Part shown: positions 34,441-42,543 of the stretch, piece by piece
Numbering within the stretch: position 1 is the stretch's first letter
Layout of the letters: the number at the start of each line of letters is the position of its first letter
Origin: Flavobacterium agri
GTDB lineage: Bacteria > Bacteroidota > Bacteroidia > Flavobacteriales > Flavobacteriaceae
Assembly (NCBI RefSeq): GCF_013401995.1
Contig: NZ_JACBJI010000003.1
Location: 496,001 to 560,000, forward strand
Length of the DNA: 64,000 nt
Direction: 5' to 3'
Notes under the pieces: generated by a model
Databases searched by the model: none
What the model was told of the DNA's origin: nothing
The model's input: only the letters and a program-made list of their open reading frames with translations
Made by a program: the position numbers and the translations under genes

Positions 34441-35231
34441 TGACCAAACTTATCGTGACCGATATGGACGGGACGCTGCTCGACGACCATCGCAACCTGC
34501 CCGCCGATATCTGGAAGGTGATCGACCAACTTCACCAAAAGGACATACTGTTTGCCGTGGCCAGCGGACGCCAGTTCCAGACGTTGGCCGATATTTTCGA
34601 ACCTGTAAAGGACAAGATGTTGTTTATGGCCGAGAATGGGACGATCGTAGTGCATAAATCGGAAGTCATTTCGATAATGGCGCTCGACAAGGCGCTCGTG
34701 CATGAGTTCATCGGCATAGCACGCGGACTCGACGACTGTCATATCGTACTGTGCGGTGCGGAAACGGCTTTTGTGGAAAGTACGGACGAGCGGTTTTTGA
34801 ACAAGACACGCGATTACTTCCACCATATCGAGATCGTCGAAGATCTGATGACGGTCGATGCCGACGTACTCAAATTCACCGTATGCGATTTCAAGAATCC
34901 CGAAAACTACAGCTTCAAATTCTTCGAACCGTTTTCAGACCGTTGCAAACCCGCGATCGCAAGCGAGGTCTGGCTCGACGTGATGCCGCTTGAAGCGAAC
35001 AAAGGTGCGGCTTTGCAGAAAATGCAGCAAAAGTTGGGCATCGAAAATACCGAAACGCTTGTTTTTGGCGATTATATGAACGATTTCGAGATGATGCAGT
35101 ATTCGGTGAATAGTTATGCCATGGTGAATGCGCATCCGGAGATTCTTGCTATTTCTAAGTTTCGTACTCGACTTGATAATAATCATAATGGGGTTGTGGA
35201 GACGCTTAGGGAGTTGGGATTGGTGCAGTGA
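34440..35231 (+). CDS. Cof-type HAD-IIB phosphatase
   Basis: 263 residues. Motif I VTDMDGTLLDDH, motif II VASGRQFQTL, motif III with Lys near LEANKGAALQKM, motif IV VFGDYMNDFEMM: a Cof/YidA-type sugar phosphatase fold with a C2B cap. The substrate is unknown (sugar phosphates, pyridoxal phosphate or FMN in relatives). It is translationally coupled to mqo. Codon use in its last 30 codons is AT-richer than the rest. A terminator follows 40 bases later. Confidence 0.88.
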   Translation: MTKLIVTDMDGTLLDDHRNLPADIWKVIDQLHQKDILFAVASGRQFQTLADIFEPVKDKMLFMAENGTIVVHKSEVISIMALDKALVHEFIGIARGLDDCHIVLCGAETAFVESTDERFLNKTRDYFHHIEIVEDLMTVDADVLKFTVCDFKNPENYSFKFFEPFSDRCKPAIASEVWLDVMPLEANKGAALQKMQQKLGIENTETLVFGDYMNDFEMMQYSVNSYAMVNAHPEILAISKFRTRLDNNHNGVVETLRELGLVQ

Positions 35232-35270
35232 CGTGAAAGCTTCGCTTTTCATTGTCTTAGATAGTATTGG

Positions 35271-35298
35271 CACGGACTTGTAGTCCGTGTTTTTTTTT
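35271..35298 (+). terminator. Terminator after the mqo-HAD operon
   Basis: CACGGACT (35271-35278), loop TGT, AGTCCGTG (35282-35289), then T9. It is a perfect 8-base stem. Confidence 0.85.
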
Positions 35299-35370
35299 CG
35301 TCGCCTGCCGGCGGGGCCTTCTTTGTCTCGCAACAAAGAAGCAAAATGCGTTGGGCGCGACCGCTCGGCG

Positions 35371-35489
35371 ACCTGACAGCCGCAAGGTTCGGAAACGAAA
35401 AAAACTCGCCGGAACGTATCGGGCTAAAGGGATATCTAATCTTGGCTCAAACAGTTTTTCGCTTTTTCCGAACCTTTGCGGCGTCAGGT
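35371..35489. repeat. GC-rich inverted repeat in gene-free region
   Basis: Arms 35371-35392 (ACCTGACAGCCGCAAGGTTC, then GG) and 35468-35489 are reverse complements apart from two single-base indels. The pairing extends inward as an imperfect GGAAA/TTTCC, AAAAACT/AGTTTTT stem. Outside the arms, GGCCTTC-type words recur in inverse orientation near 35317 and 35566. The 35299-35780 stretch has no supported gene; it probably holds a decayed mobile or MITE-like element. Confidence 0.55.
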
Positions 35490-35781
35490 GCCCGCCTGCG
35501 CGCTCATGGCGCTGAAAGCGGAAAGGTTTTCATTTTTCCGCCGCTGCGCTTTGGAAAAAGGAAGGCCTAGGTAACGGGGAATATTAGGTCGGAGTAGAGA
35601 CTGAAGCGTGTGGCAATTTTTTTTCTCCTTTAAAATTTGTCACAAAACCTGTGTCAAAGTAAAATCACTCTAAAATTTGACACAAACCGTGAATCATTTC
35701 CAAATCGACTACTCTTTGGTACGATACCAATACCTCTCGTTTCCCAAATTGATTATATTTACTCCAACAAACATCTACACC

Positions 35782-35965
35782 ATGGAAACACCTTCAAAAC
35801 CCCACATCGGACGTAAAATTTCCCGCATACGCGAACAGACAAGCTTCTTTCAGCCCCTCGCATTGTACTTTCAATCCGTTAGATAAGATGGTGGAGCTTT
35901 ATGAGCGATTGGTGCAGGCCGAGAAAGATAAGGTCGAGTATTTGGAGAAGCTATTGAATAAATGA
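35782..35965 (+). pseudogene. Decayed XRE-family regulator (internal deletion)
   Basis: The ATG at 35782 opens METPSKPHIGRKISRIREQT, the N-terminus of a common flavobacterial XRE regulator. The frame then leaves family similarity and stops at 35884-35886. The family's C-terminus appears immediately after, in the next frame: HCTFNPLDKMVELYERLVQA followed by EKDKVEYLEKLLNK, ending TGA at 35963-35965. About 70 residues, including most of the helix-turn-helix, are missing between them, so the gene is a deletion remnant with a frame change near 35840-35860. A terminator follows. Confidence 0.75.
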
Positions 35966-35970
35966 TAAAG

Positions 35971-35994
35971 GCCGCGTTTAGCGGCTTTTCTTTT
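35971..35994 (+). terminator. Terminator of the XRE remnant
   Basis: GCCGC (35971-35975), loop GTTTA, GCGGC (35981-35985), then TTTTCTTTT. Still intact after gene decay. Confidence 0.75.
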
Positions 35995-36033
35995 GCTTCG
36001 CTCGCCCGTTCTGGAGTCGGTAGGGGTAAGCAA

Positions 36034-36058
36034 GAAAAAACCGGCACTAAGGCCGGCT
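36034..36058 (-). terminator. Terminator of the alpha/beta hydrolase gene
   Basis: CCGGC (36041-36045) with GCCGG (36052-36056). The minus strand continues with six T; 25 bases after the stop at 36083. Confidence 0.8.
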
Positions 36059-36082
36059 TCAACTAACAAGCAATCAATCAAT

Positions 36083-36991
36083 TCATTTTGTGTATTTGAT
36101 GAACTCTGAGGTGAATGTGGCCGAGAGTTCGGGATATTGGTGTTGTGGACCGTGACCCGCTTCGTCGAGTACCAAGAGTTGGGCTTTCTTGGTTTTTTTG
36201 ACAAGTGGCAGCCAGTTTTCGAAAGGTACACTAGTGTCGTTGTCACCCGAAATGATAAGCAGCGGTACGTTGGTGCCGGCCAATTTTTCGAAACGTCCTT
36301 CTTTGTCTTCCTTCATTTTTTCATGCCCTTTGAGGTATTCCATGAAAACAGGCATTTCTGACGGGATTTTGTCAACGACCCCGGGACGTGCGTAAATGCG
36401 GTCGTGTGATTCTTTTGCGGCTTTGCGGCTGGCTTCCGAAGCGGGTTCGAAAAACAGGATTTCCTCGTCTTCGAGATTGTTGATCGGTTTAAGGGCGCGT
36501 TCCACCCAGAATTGCTGGATCGGCAAATCTACTTTTCCCGGAGGATTCGTACCGATAAGAATACCGTGTGTCACGCGGTCGGGATAATCGATCAAAGTGG
36601 TTTGCGTGACATATCCGCCCCAGGACCATCCGCCCATGGCGAATTTCTTGATTTTAAGCGCGTCGGCGAACTTGACCACGTAATTGGCTACAATACTGAA
36701 ATCGGTAGGAAGCTTTCCCGTAGAATAACCGATTCCGGGATAATCGAAATAAATGACGGTATTTTTCTCGGCCAGTTTATTCAGGAACAACGGATCCCAT
36801 GTGTCGAGAGTGCCTCTCATGCGGTTTGCAAGGATCAACGGAGTTCCTTTTCCGATTTGACGATACGCAATCTTGGCGTCGTCTATTTGTACGAATTGGT
36901 TTTTTGCGTTTTCGGCAGTCTGTGCTTCCGATTCAAAGGTAGTGATCGCCAAAATGATGGCAGCCGTTGTTTTTAAAGCTTTGGTTTTCAT
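36083..36991 (-). CDS. Exported alpha/beta hydrolase
   Basis: 302 residues: a signal-like N-terminus (MKTKALKTTAAIILAITTFESEAQ), then an alpha/beta-hydrolase fold: oxyanion region PLILANRMRGTLDTWDP (unusual N-R in place of HG), IYFDYPGIGYS, nucleophile elbow MGGWSWGGYVTQ, acid site IISGDNDTSVPF and catalytic His in DEAGHGPQHQ. It is probably a periplasmic esterase or lactonase-like enzyme of unknown substrate. It neighbours a NAD(P)H reductase and its TetR regulator but lies behind its own terminator with a 142-base gap, so joint regulation is uncertain. Confidence 0.85.
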   Translation of the reverse strand: MKTKALKTTAAIILAITTFESEAQTAENAKNQFVQIDDAKIAYRQIGKGTPLILANRMRGTLDTWDPLFLNKLAEKNTVIYFDYPGIGYSTGKLPTDFSIVANYVVKFADALKIKKFAMGGWSWGGYVTQTTLIDYPDRVTHGILIGTNPPGKVDLPIQQFWVERALKPINNLEDEEILFFEPASEASRKAAKESHDRIYARPGVVDKIPSEMPVFMEYLKGHEKMKEDKEGRFEKLAGTNVPLLIISGDNDTSVPFENWLPLVKKTKKAQLLVLDEAGHGPQHQYPELSATFTSEFIKYTK

Positions 36992-37133
36992 GATGTGGAT
37001 ATTTTTAAATGAAACTTTTTGTTCTGGTTCAAGAATCGAACCGCGTGATTTAACAATTGATAATTAAGGTTTTACGTGTGGTTTTTGATGGTTGGAGTCG
37101 TGATATTTCGTCTTTTTCCCGAAATGTCGAAGC

Positions 37134-38012
37134 TCATGCTTTCGATTTTCCGTAGTATTCGGCGATGAATTCCTTTAGATGGCTCGGCTTCCTTCCGAGC
37201 AATTTTTCGAGCATCGGATCGGTGTAGGCAAATTCCCCGTTCTTGGTGGCGGCTGCCCATTCGGCGAAGAAATCGAGATATACCTCGGGGATCGGGTCGA
37301 AGGCCAGGCGATACGACAGGAACTCCTGTTTGCTGACATCCTTGTGTCGGATTTCTTTTCCGCTTACTTCAGAAATCATCGACGCGATTTCCGCAAACGA
37401 CCAGGATTCGTTATTGGTCAACGTGTAGGTCTGGTTTTCATGTCCGTTCTGCAAAAGCAGTTTGGCGATGGCTTCACCCAATTCGGAACGCAAGGCGAAT
37501 GCGATTTTTCCGTTGCCCGAAGGAAAGTAGAATCCGCCCTCAAGGACTTTTTCTCCCGCATAAAGAGGCAATGAATCGCTGTAGATCGTGTTTTCGACAA
37601 TCGTGTACGCCATGCCCGATTCCTTTATGAGGCTTTCGATCTGTCTGCTGCCTTCCGTAACCCACGGAATGATGTAGTCGACATCCTTTCTTTGCTGGAT
37701 TCCCGTGAAGAAAATGTGCTTTACGCCAGCTTCGATAGCGGCGTTGATAGCGTTGCTTTCGCGTTCCAACCGTTCGTGCGAGACGGCCGGAGCTGAAACC
37801 AAAAGCAGTTTTTTTATGCCGGTGAACGCTTTTACGAGACTTTGGTAGTCGTCATAATCGCCGTATCGCACCGAAACTCCTTTGGCGGCAAGATGCTCGC
37901 CCTTTTGTTTGTCGCGTACCAAAACCGCAAGGTCTTGTGCCGATGTGTTTTCAAGCAAAGTGTCGATCACCGCGCTTCCTAATCCTCCTGTTGCTCCTGT
38001 AACTAAAATCAT
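37134..38012 (-). CDS. NmrA-type NAD(P)-dependent reductase (QOR2-like)
   Basis: 292 residues. Rossmann start MILVTGATGGLGSAVIDTLLEN (GxxGxxG), then LAVLVRDKQKGEHLAAKGVSVRYGDYDDYQSL, GIKKLLLVSAP and GVKHIFFTGI, as in the atypical SDR family of QOR2/NmrA proteins. No catalytic YxxxK is obvious, typical of this group, which reduces quinones or senses NAD(P). A TetR-type operator (38041-38058) lies 29 bases before its start, matching a second site before the TetR gene. Confidence 0.88.
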   Translation of the reverse strand: MILVTGATGGLGSAVIDTLLENTSAQDLAVLVRDKQKGEHLAAKGVSVRYGDYDDYQSLVKAFTGIKKLLLVSAPAVSHERLERESNAINAAIEAGVKHIFFTGIQQRKDVDYIIPWVTEGSRQIESLIKESGMAYTIVENTIYSDSLPLYAGEKVLEGGFYFPSGNGKIAFALRSELGEAIAKLLLQNGHENQTYTLTNNESWSFAEIASMISEVSGKEIRHKDVSKQEFLSYRLAFDPIPEVYLDFFAEWAAATKNGEFAYTDPMLEKLLGRKPSHLKEFIAEYYGKSKA

Positions 38013-38040
38013 GGTAAGTAGTTTTTAAAGGTTATATAAT

Positions 38041-38058
38041 TTGTACTAATCAGTACAA
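38041..38058. promoter_or_regulatory. TetR-type operator upstream of the NmrA-type reductase gene
   Basis: TTGTACT (38041-38047), AATC, AGTACAA (38052-38058): a perfect 7-base inverted repeat. It covers the -33 region; a weak -7 (TAACCTTT) lies about 21 bases on. The same motif occurs at 38693-38708. Confidence 0.7.
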
Positions 38059-38074
38059 AATAGAATAAAAAAAA

Positions 38075-38659
38075 TCAATTCAATAGTTCTAAATTTTTTG
38101 CGACCAATTCCTGCATGAGTGCGTCATTAGGGTACATGCGATCGGTAAGGTTCAATCCGTTCCAAAGGTTGATCAGGTGGCGTCCGAGCAATTCGGCACT
38201 TGCGGTGGTCTTTAACTTCCCTGATGCTTTTGCCTCGGCGATCACTTGTGTGAACACGTCTTCGAGTTCCATCAATAACCGGCTGGCCAAGTCGCGTATA
38301 ACCTCGTCTTTTGCCGACATTTCCGCGAGTACGTTCCCCATGAGGCAGCCTTTCACGATTTGCCCGAATTCCGCTGTAGGGATGCTCATGAAAAAGTCCT
38401 TCAGGTATTGGATGCGATCGTCGCTGCCCAAAAGGTCCTTCCGTATCCTGCCCAACAATTGATCGACGTATTGACGCATCGCCTTCTCGTAAAGTTCTCT
38501 TTTGCCTCCCTTGAAGAAAAGATAGAAACTGCCTTTTCCGATGCCCATGGCTTTGAGCAGGTCGTCCGCCGATGAGCCGTCGTATCCTTTTTCCCAAAAG
38601 ACGAGGGCCGCTTTTGCGATTACGTCTTTTTCGTCGAAGGTTTTATTCCTGCCTGCCAT
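38075..38659 (-). CDS. TetR/AcrR family repressor
   Basis: 194 residues from ATG 38659 (MAGRNKTFDEKDVIAKAALVFWEKGYDGSSADDLLKAMGIGKGSFYLFFKGGKRELYEKAM), an unmistakable TetR DNA-binding domain, followed by a helical ligand-binding domain (FGQIVKGCLMGNVLAEMSAKDEVI) like the TetR_C_33/AcrR type. Upstream ATGs would place the -33/-7 promoter inside the coding region. It is likely to repress itself and the NmrA-type reductase gene downstream through the paired TGTAC-N-GTACA sites. The inducer is unknown. Confidence 0.92.
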   Translation of the reverse strand: MAGRNKTFDEKDVIAKAALVFWEKGYDGSSADDLLKAMGIGKGSFYLFFKGGKRELYEKAMRQYVDQLLGRIRKDLLGSDDRIQYLKDFFMSIPTAEFGQIVKGCLMGNVLAEMSAKDEVIRDLASRLLMELEDVFTQVIAEAKASGKLKTTASAELLGRHLINLWNGLNLTDRMYPNDALMQELVAKNLELLN

Positions 38660-38679
38660 CTTCTTTTGATTTGATGAGT

Positions 38680-38710
38680 CAAAGGTATAAACTGTACTAA
38701 TTGGTACAAA
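38680..38710 (-). promoter_or_regulatory. Promoter of the TetR gene with embedded operator
   Basis: Minus strand TTTG (38710-38707), exactly 19 bases, then TACCTTTG (38687-38680): a textbook Bacteroidota promoter 20 bases before the ATG. The operator TGTACTAATTGGTACA (38693-38708, 14 of 16 symmetric) fills the spacer, so repressor binding would block it. Confidence 0.75.
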
Positions 38711-38814
38711 ATATAATTTAGTTTTTAACTTTGTTTTAACTTTTAGTACCTTCGCGCGCTTTGCGGGGACATTCTCCGCAATCATGCAGATTTCAAATGA
38801 CCAACCAATCACCC

Positions 38815-39261
38815 ATGAAATTTAAATCGTTTGTACTGATTGCGTTTGCAGTCACATTCTCGTCGTGCAATACCTTGAAACCTGTAACTTCCGATTTCAG
38901 CTTGATCCGTACGACCACTTCGGTAGACATAAATACCTACGGCAAGGGGAAAATCCTGATATACAACGGCGCAGCTGAGTTGCATACGCACGACAATACC
39001 GCAGCGATAAACATCTGGATCAACGACAGGCCTTTAGGTCATTTGAAAGCGTACGAATATCTGGTGCTTAACCTGATGCCCGATACTTACGAGATCAAGG
39101 TCAAGCATAAGGACGTCGTGAATTTCGAAAGCACGCACAAAGTGGTGATCGATATGGAAACGAGTGTCATAAACGTACGACCGAGCATGGGTTCGAATAG
39201 GATCGACATTACGAATGTGCTGCCCCAGAATTTCTGGGATTATAGCAACGTGTTGCGATAG
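38815..39261 (+). CDS. Small lipoprotein, unknown function
   Basis: 148 residues: MKFKSFVLIAFAVTFSSC with lipobox F-S-S-C, then a beta-rich body (SLIRTTTSVDINTYGKGKILIYNGAAELHTHDNTAAINIWINDRPLGHLKAYEYLVLNLMPDTYEIKVKHKD) resembling a DUF2846/PEGA-like surface-lipoprotein fold: a short strand-turn domain with an arginine/lysine-rich end. The family assignment is tentative. It is divergent from the TetR gene. Confidence 0.7.
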   Translation: MKFKSFVLIAFAVTFSSCNTLKPVTSDFSLIRTTTSVDINTYGKGKILIYNGAAELHTHDNTAAINIWINDRPLGHLKAYEYLVLNLMPDTYEIKVKHKDVVNFESTHKVVIDMETSVINVRPSMGSNRIDITNVLPQNFWDYSNVLR

Positions 39262-39286
39262 CTTGCGATTCCATGGCAAAGCCTGG

Positions 39287-39328
39287 TCAAAGGGCAGCCA
39301 AAGGGCAGTCAAAGGGCAGTCAAACTGC
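39287..39328. repeat. 11-bp tandem repeat
   Basis: Three units of YCAAAGGGCAG (39287-39297, 39298-39308, 39309-39319) plus a partial unit, about 25 bases after the lipoprotein gene. The rest of the gap to 39400 shows nothing further. Confidence 0.75.
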
Positions 39329-39399
39329 ATTAATGTGCAAGTTAGGAGCGACGCCTACAAAAGTCTCTGTATAGTAAAGGATAGTATTACCCCTTACAG

Positions 39400-41622
39400 T
39401 CACTTCTCCAAAAGCAGCCTCTTCGTGCTTTTAAGTACATTTTCCGAAAGTCCGGCCAAATTCACGAGCTGCTCGATCACCAACTGGCTTTCTTCCATTT
39501 TAAGGCGGAATTCTTCGGATTCGTCGAGATGGCCTTCCTGCAATTCGCGCGTGCGGATGTTCTTGAGTTCGGTAAAACGCAACGCAAGGTCTTCATTCTC
39601 GGGCGTGTTCTCATGATCGCCTATATCCTGAAGGTTGAGCAGCATGATCGCCTTGTCCAGGTTCTTGACGACGGTTTCGGCCACAATGTTGAACGCCGTC
39701 GACGCTTTAGACGTCTTGTGCGACTGTATGTAAGTTCCCAAAGAAGCCGACGCCGACAACAACGTATGGTTCAGCACCGCGAGTTTGTAAATCTGCGGCA
39801 ATTGCTTCTGTTTCGATTTCGGTTCCTGTGACATGCGCTGGAAAGACGCCATGAGATTTCCCGTCTCGATAAAGGCGTTCTTGCGCGCGAGTCGGTAAGA
39901 GGTCGTCACTTCGCCTTTGTTGTTATAAAAAAGCGAAATCTGGTTGAGGTAATCGCGGTTGGCTTCTATCGATTTCTTGAGGTGAGACGGCACGTTGAGG
40001 AACTCCCACGACGGCCACAGGAAGTAATTGGCCACGAACGACAAGGCCGCGCCGATCATCGTATCCAAAATCCGGAGTTCGATGACCTGGTTCACATTGG
40101 GCGTAATCATCGCATACAGGAAAACCACGTACATGGTCACGAACGTCACGCCTACTTTGTAATTGGTAGAGGTGAACATGAATCCGAGCAGCATGCTTAC
40201 GATGGTCAACGTGGCGATCACGGCCGAATTATGTACGAAATGCAAAAAGCCGAACGCGATGATGCCGCCCACGACAGTCCCGAAAATCCGTTGGTACGAG
40301 CGGTCTTTGGTCAAACCGTAACCGGGGCGCATGATCACGACTATCGTCAGTAAGATCCAATACACGTTTTCAAGCTGAAAAACGGCCGCGACTAAAAAAC
40401 CGATAAGCAAAGTGGCCGTCATACGCAGCGAATGCCTGAAAATCATAGACGAAAAGCCTAGGTTTTCACGAAAAGTGCTCCACGGATAATACGTCGGCGC
40501 CAAAAACTTCTCAAGGTCTTTGTCTCGGCTTTTGAGCAATTTGGTTTCGATCTTTCCGTCCGAAAAGGCACGTTCGATGAGTTTGATTTTCTCGATCTGC
40601 CTTTCGGCATAATGCAACATGTTGGTCAGCATGAAAACGCCTTCGGAAGCCTGCAGTTTCCCCAATTCGTTTTCGTAATTGCGGATCGCGTGTTCAAAAC
40701 CCGACAAGTCGTCGAGAAGGTTGTGTTTCGATTCGTATTTGCGGTTCTGCGAGATGCTTTTGGTGATTTTCTTGAGTACCGACGCCAGATTGTACGCGAG
40801 GTTCTGATACGTCCTGAGCACGTTTTCGTGATGTTCGAATTTCGCGTGCAGTTTGTTGTGGTCGAACGAGGTCGAAAGCGCGAGTTCCATGATCTCGACA
40901 AGCGAAATGAACACGAGCAGCATTTTGCGGTTCTGGTTCGAATGACCCGAACTGAAACGCGTCCTGATCACGACTTCGCGTATATTCTCGTGGATCGCGT
41001 TGAGTTCTACCTGAAGGTTGAGCTGTTTTTCGATGATTTTCGAACGGTACGCTTCCTTTTCCCACAAATCGCCTCTCAGTTTGAGGTATTTCGAAGTCAG
41101 GCGGATGCATTCGGCCAATTGCAGTTCGGTATAACGATGCGGTCGGATGAAGTGGAACGCGAGCGAAACCAGCAAATAGAAAATTCCGCCCAAAAGCATA
41201 AGCCCGGCCTGCGCGAACATTTGCGCTCCCGAATTCAAGTGTCCGAAAGCCAAAGCCACGGCGAGCAACCCGGAGAAAGAGACCATGTTGGCGCGATGTC
41301 CGTAAACCGAGATCATCGATAGGAAAAACAACAGCAAGGCCGTGATCGGATAAAGCACGAACGGGAACGGATGCAACAGGTTGATCAGCAAAGTCCCGCC
41401 TGCGACGATGAATGCCGCTACCAAAACCCCGTTTATCTTGTGTCGCAAATTGCTCGGGATATCGGCCGGATACGTGAGGAAAGCCCCGAGCGCTATGGTG
41501 AAACCCGTGTCGAAAATCCCGAGGTTCGAACATACGATCACGGGCAATACCGAAGCTACGGTTACCTTGAGAGCGCTTTCGAAATTCGTCGTATCGGTTA
41601 ATTGTCGGATTTTTTCTACCAT
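39400..41622 (-). CDS. FUSC/YccS family membrane protein
   Basis: 740 residues from ATG 41622. Two membrane blocks of about five to six helices (roughly 20-150 and 400-530) flank a long cytoplasmic coiled region, and a soluble C-terminal domain follows: the YccS/FUSC arrangement (VTVASVLPVIVCSNLGIFDTGFTIALGAFLTYPADIP; RHSLRMTATLLIGFLVAAVFQLENVYWILLTIVVIMRPGYG, the FUSC-family hallmark). Members are putative efflux carriers for aromatic acids such as fusaric acid or of unknown role. The ATG at 41631 overlaps the -7-like box 41629-41636, so 41622 is preferred. Confidence 0.88.
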   Translation of the reverse strand: MVEKIRQLTDTTNFESALKVTVASVLPVIVCSNLGIFDTGFTIALGAFLTYPADIPSNLRHKINGVLVAAFIVAGGTLLINLLHPFPFVLYPITALLLFFLSMISVYGHRANMVSFSGLLAVALAFGHLNSGAQMFAQAGLMLLGGIFYLLVSLAFHFIRPHRYTELQLAECIRLTSKYLKLRGDLWEKEAYRSKIIEKQLNLQVELNAIHENIREVVIRTRFSSGHSNQNRKMLLVFISLVEIMELALSTSFDHNKLHAKFEHHENVLRTYQNLAYNLASVLKKITKSISQNRKYESKHNLLDDLSGFEHAIRNYENELGKLQASEGVFMLTNMLHYAERQIEKIKLIERAFSDGKIETKLLKSRDKDLEKFLAPTYYPWSTFRENLGFSSMIFRHSLRMTATLLIGFLVAAVFQLENVYWILLTIVVIMRPGYGLTKDRSYQRIFGTVVGGIIAFGFLHFVHNSAVIATLTIVSMLLGFMFTSTNYKVGVTFVTMYVVFLYAMITPNVNQVIELRILDTMIGAALSFVANYFLWPSWEFLNVPSHLKKSIEANRDYLNQISLFYNNKGEVTTSYRLARKNAFIETGNLMASFQRMSQEPKSKQKQLPQIYKLAVLNHTLLSASASLGTYIQSHKTSKASTAFNIVAETVVKNLDKAIMLLNLQDIGDHENTPENEDLALRFTELKNIRTRELQEGHLDESEEFRLKMEESQLVIEQLVNLAGLSENVLKSTKRLLLEK

Positions 41623-41628
41623 ATCGAA

Positions 41629-41636
41629 CAAAGTTA
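41629..41636 (-). promoter_or_regulatory. -7-like box before the FUSC gene
   Basis: Minus strand TAACTTTG matches TAnnTTTG; 6 bases before the chosen ATG (41622) and overlapping the alternative one. Confidence 0.45.
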
Positions 41637-41836
41637 GGCATTGGCCCGTCTTTTTTAAAACGGATTTTTAACAATTGTGAAGGATTTAGATGTTGGTCTT
41701 TCGGATAGGCCGCATCCGCGCGTTGTGATAAAGAAAAAACGAAGCCCAAACAATTGTGTGTCAATTGGTAAAAGCATCCTCTGATTAAAAAAATCCCAAT
41801 TCTTCGGGCATTGGATTCCTATCTGTGATTTTTGCG

Positions 41837-41844
41837 TATTTTTG
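41837..41844 (+). promoter_or_regulatory. -7-like box before def
   Basis: TATTTTTG matches TAnnTTTG. It lies 38 bases before the def ATG and overlaps an upstream in-frame ATG region, so it supports the later start at 41883. Confidence 0.4.
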
Positions 41845-41882
41845 CCAACGTTTCCGCCCAAAACCGCGGTAACGACAACGAA

Positions 41883-42473
41883 ATGATTTTACCAATTGTA
41901 GGCTACGGCGATCCGGTACTGCGCAAGAAAGGGCAGGAGATTTCGGAATCGTATCCCGAACTGAAACAGCTTGTCGCCGACATGTACGAAACGATGTACA
42001 ACGCCTATGGCGTCGGTTTGGCCGCGCCTCAGGTTGGGTTGCCGATCCGTTTGTTCGTGATCGATACGGCTCCGTTCGGCGAAGATGAAGATCTTCCGGC
42101 ACAGGAACAGGAAATGTTGAAAAATTTCAAGCGCACGTTCATCAACGCCAAGATGCTCAAGGAAGAAGGCGAGGAGTGGGGTTTCAACGAAGGTTGCCTC
42201 AGTATTCCCGAAGTTCGCGAAGACGTATACAGGAACGAACAGATTACGATCGAATACCAGGACGAGGATTTCAATACCAAAACCGAGGTGTTCGACGGAC
42301 TGATTGCGCGTGTCATCCAACACGAGTACGACCACATCGAAGGGATTTTGTTCACCGACAAGATTTCTCCGCTCAAAAAACAACTGGTAAAGGGCAAACT
42401 CCAGAAAATTATGGACGGCAAAGTGCGTCCCGATTACCGCATGAAGTTTGCCGGACCTAAAAAAGGAAGATAA
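41883..42473 (+). CDS. def: Peptide deformylase
   Basis: 196 residues, MILPIVGYGDPVLRKKGQEI. All three metal-site motifs are present: GVGLAAPQVG (motif 1), EGCLSIPEV (motif 2, Cys ligand) and QHEYDHIEG (motif 3, HExxH with two His ligands). It removes the formyl group from nascent N-terminal methionine. An in-frame ATG at 41832 precedes the -7-like box and is not used. It is followed 70 bases later by a DUF5606 gene. Confidence 0.96.
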   Translation: MILPIVGYGDPVLRKKGQEISESYPELKQLVADMYETMYNAYGVGLAAPQVGLPIRLFVIDTAPFGEDEDLPAQEQEMLKNFKRTFINAKMLKEEGEEWGFNEGCLSIPEVREDVYRNEQITIEYQDEDFNTKTEVFDGLIARVIQHEYDHIEGILFTDKISPLKKQLVKGKLQKIMDGKVRPDYRMKFAGPKKGR

Positions 42474-42543
42474 AACATAAACTAATATTTAATTACGAAG
42501 GCGGTCGTCCTTTGACTTGCGGCTTTCGATTTTTGACTTTACT

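Noticed and set aside
35267-35570. Two plus-strand frames of 74-82 codons in the GC-rich region
   Set aside because: Their text is Arg/Ser/Pro-rich, overlaps the terminator and inverted-repeat arms, and has no recognisable domain.
40694-41764. A 356-codon frame on the same strand as the FUSC gene in another phase
   Set aside because: Overlaps the FUSC gene completely; translation is low-complexity (Arg/Gly/Ala) and lacks membrane helices or motifs.
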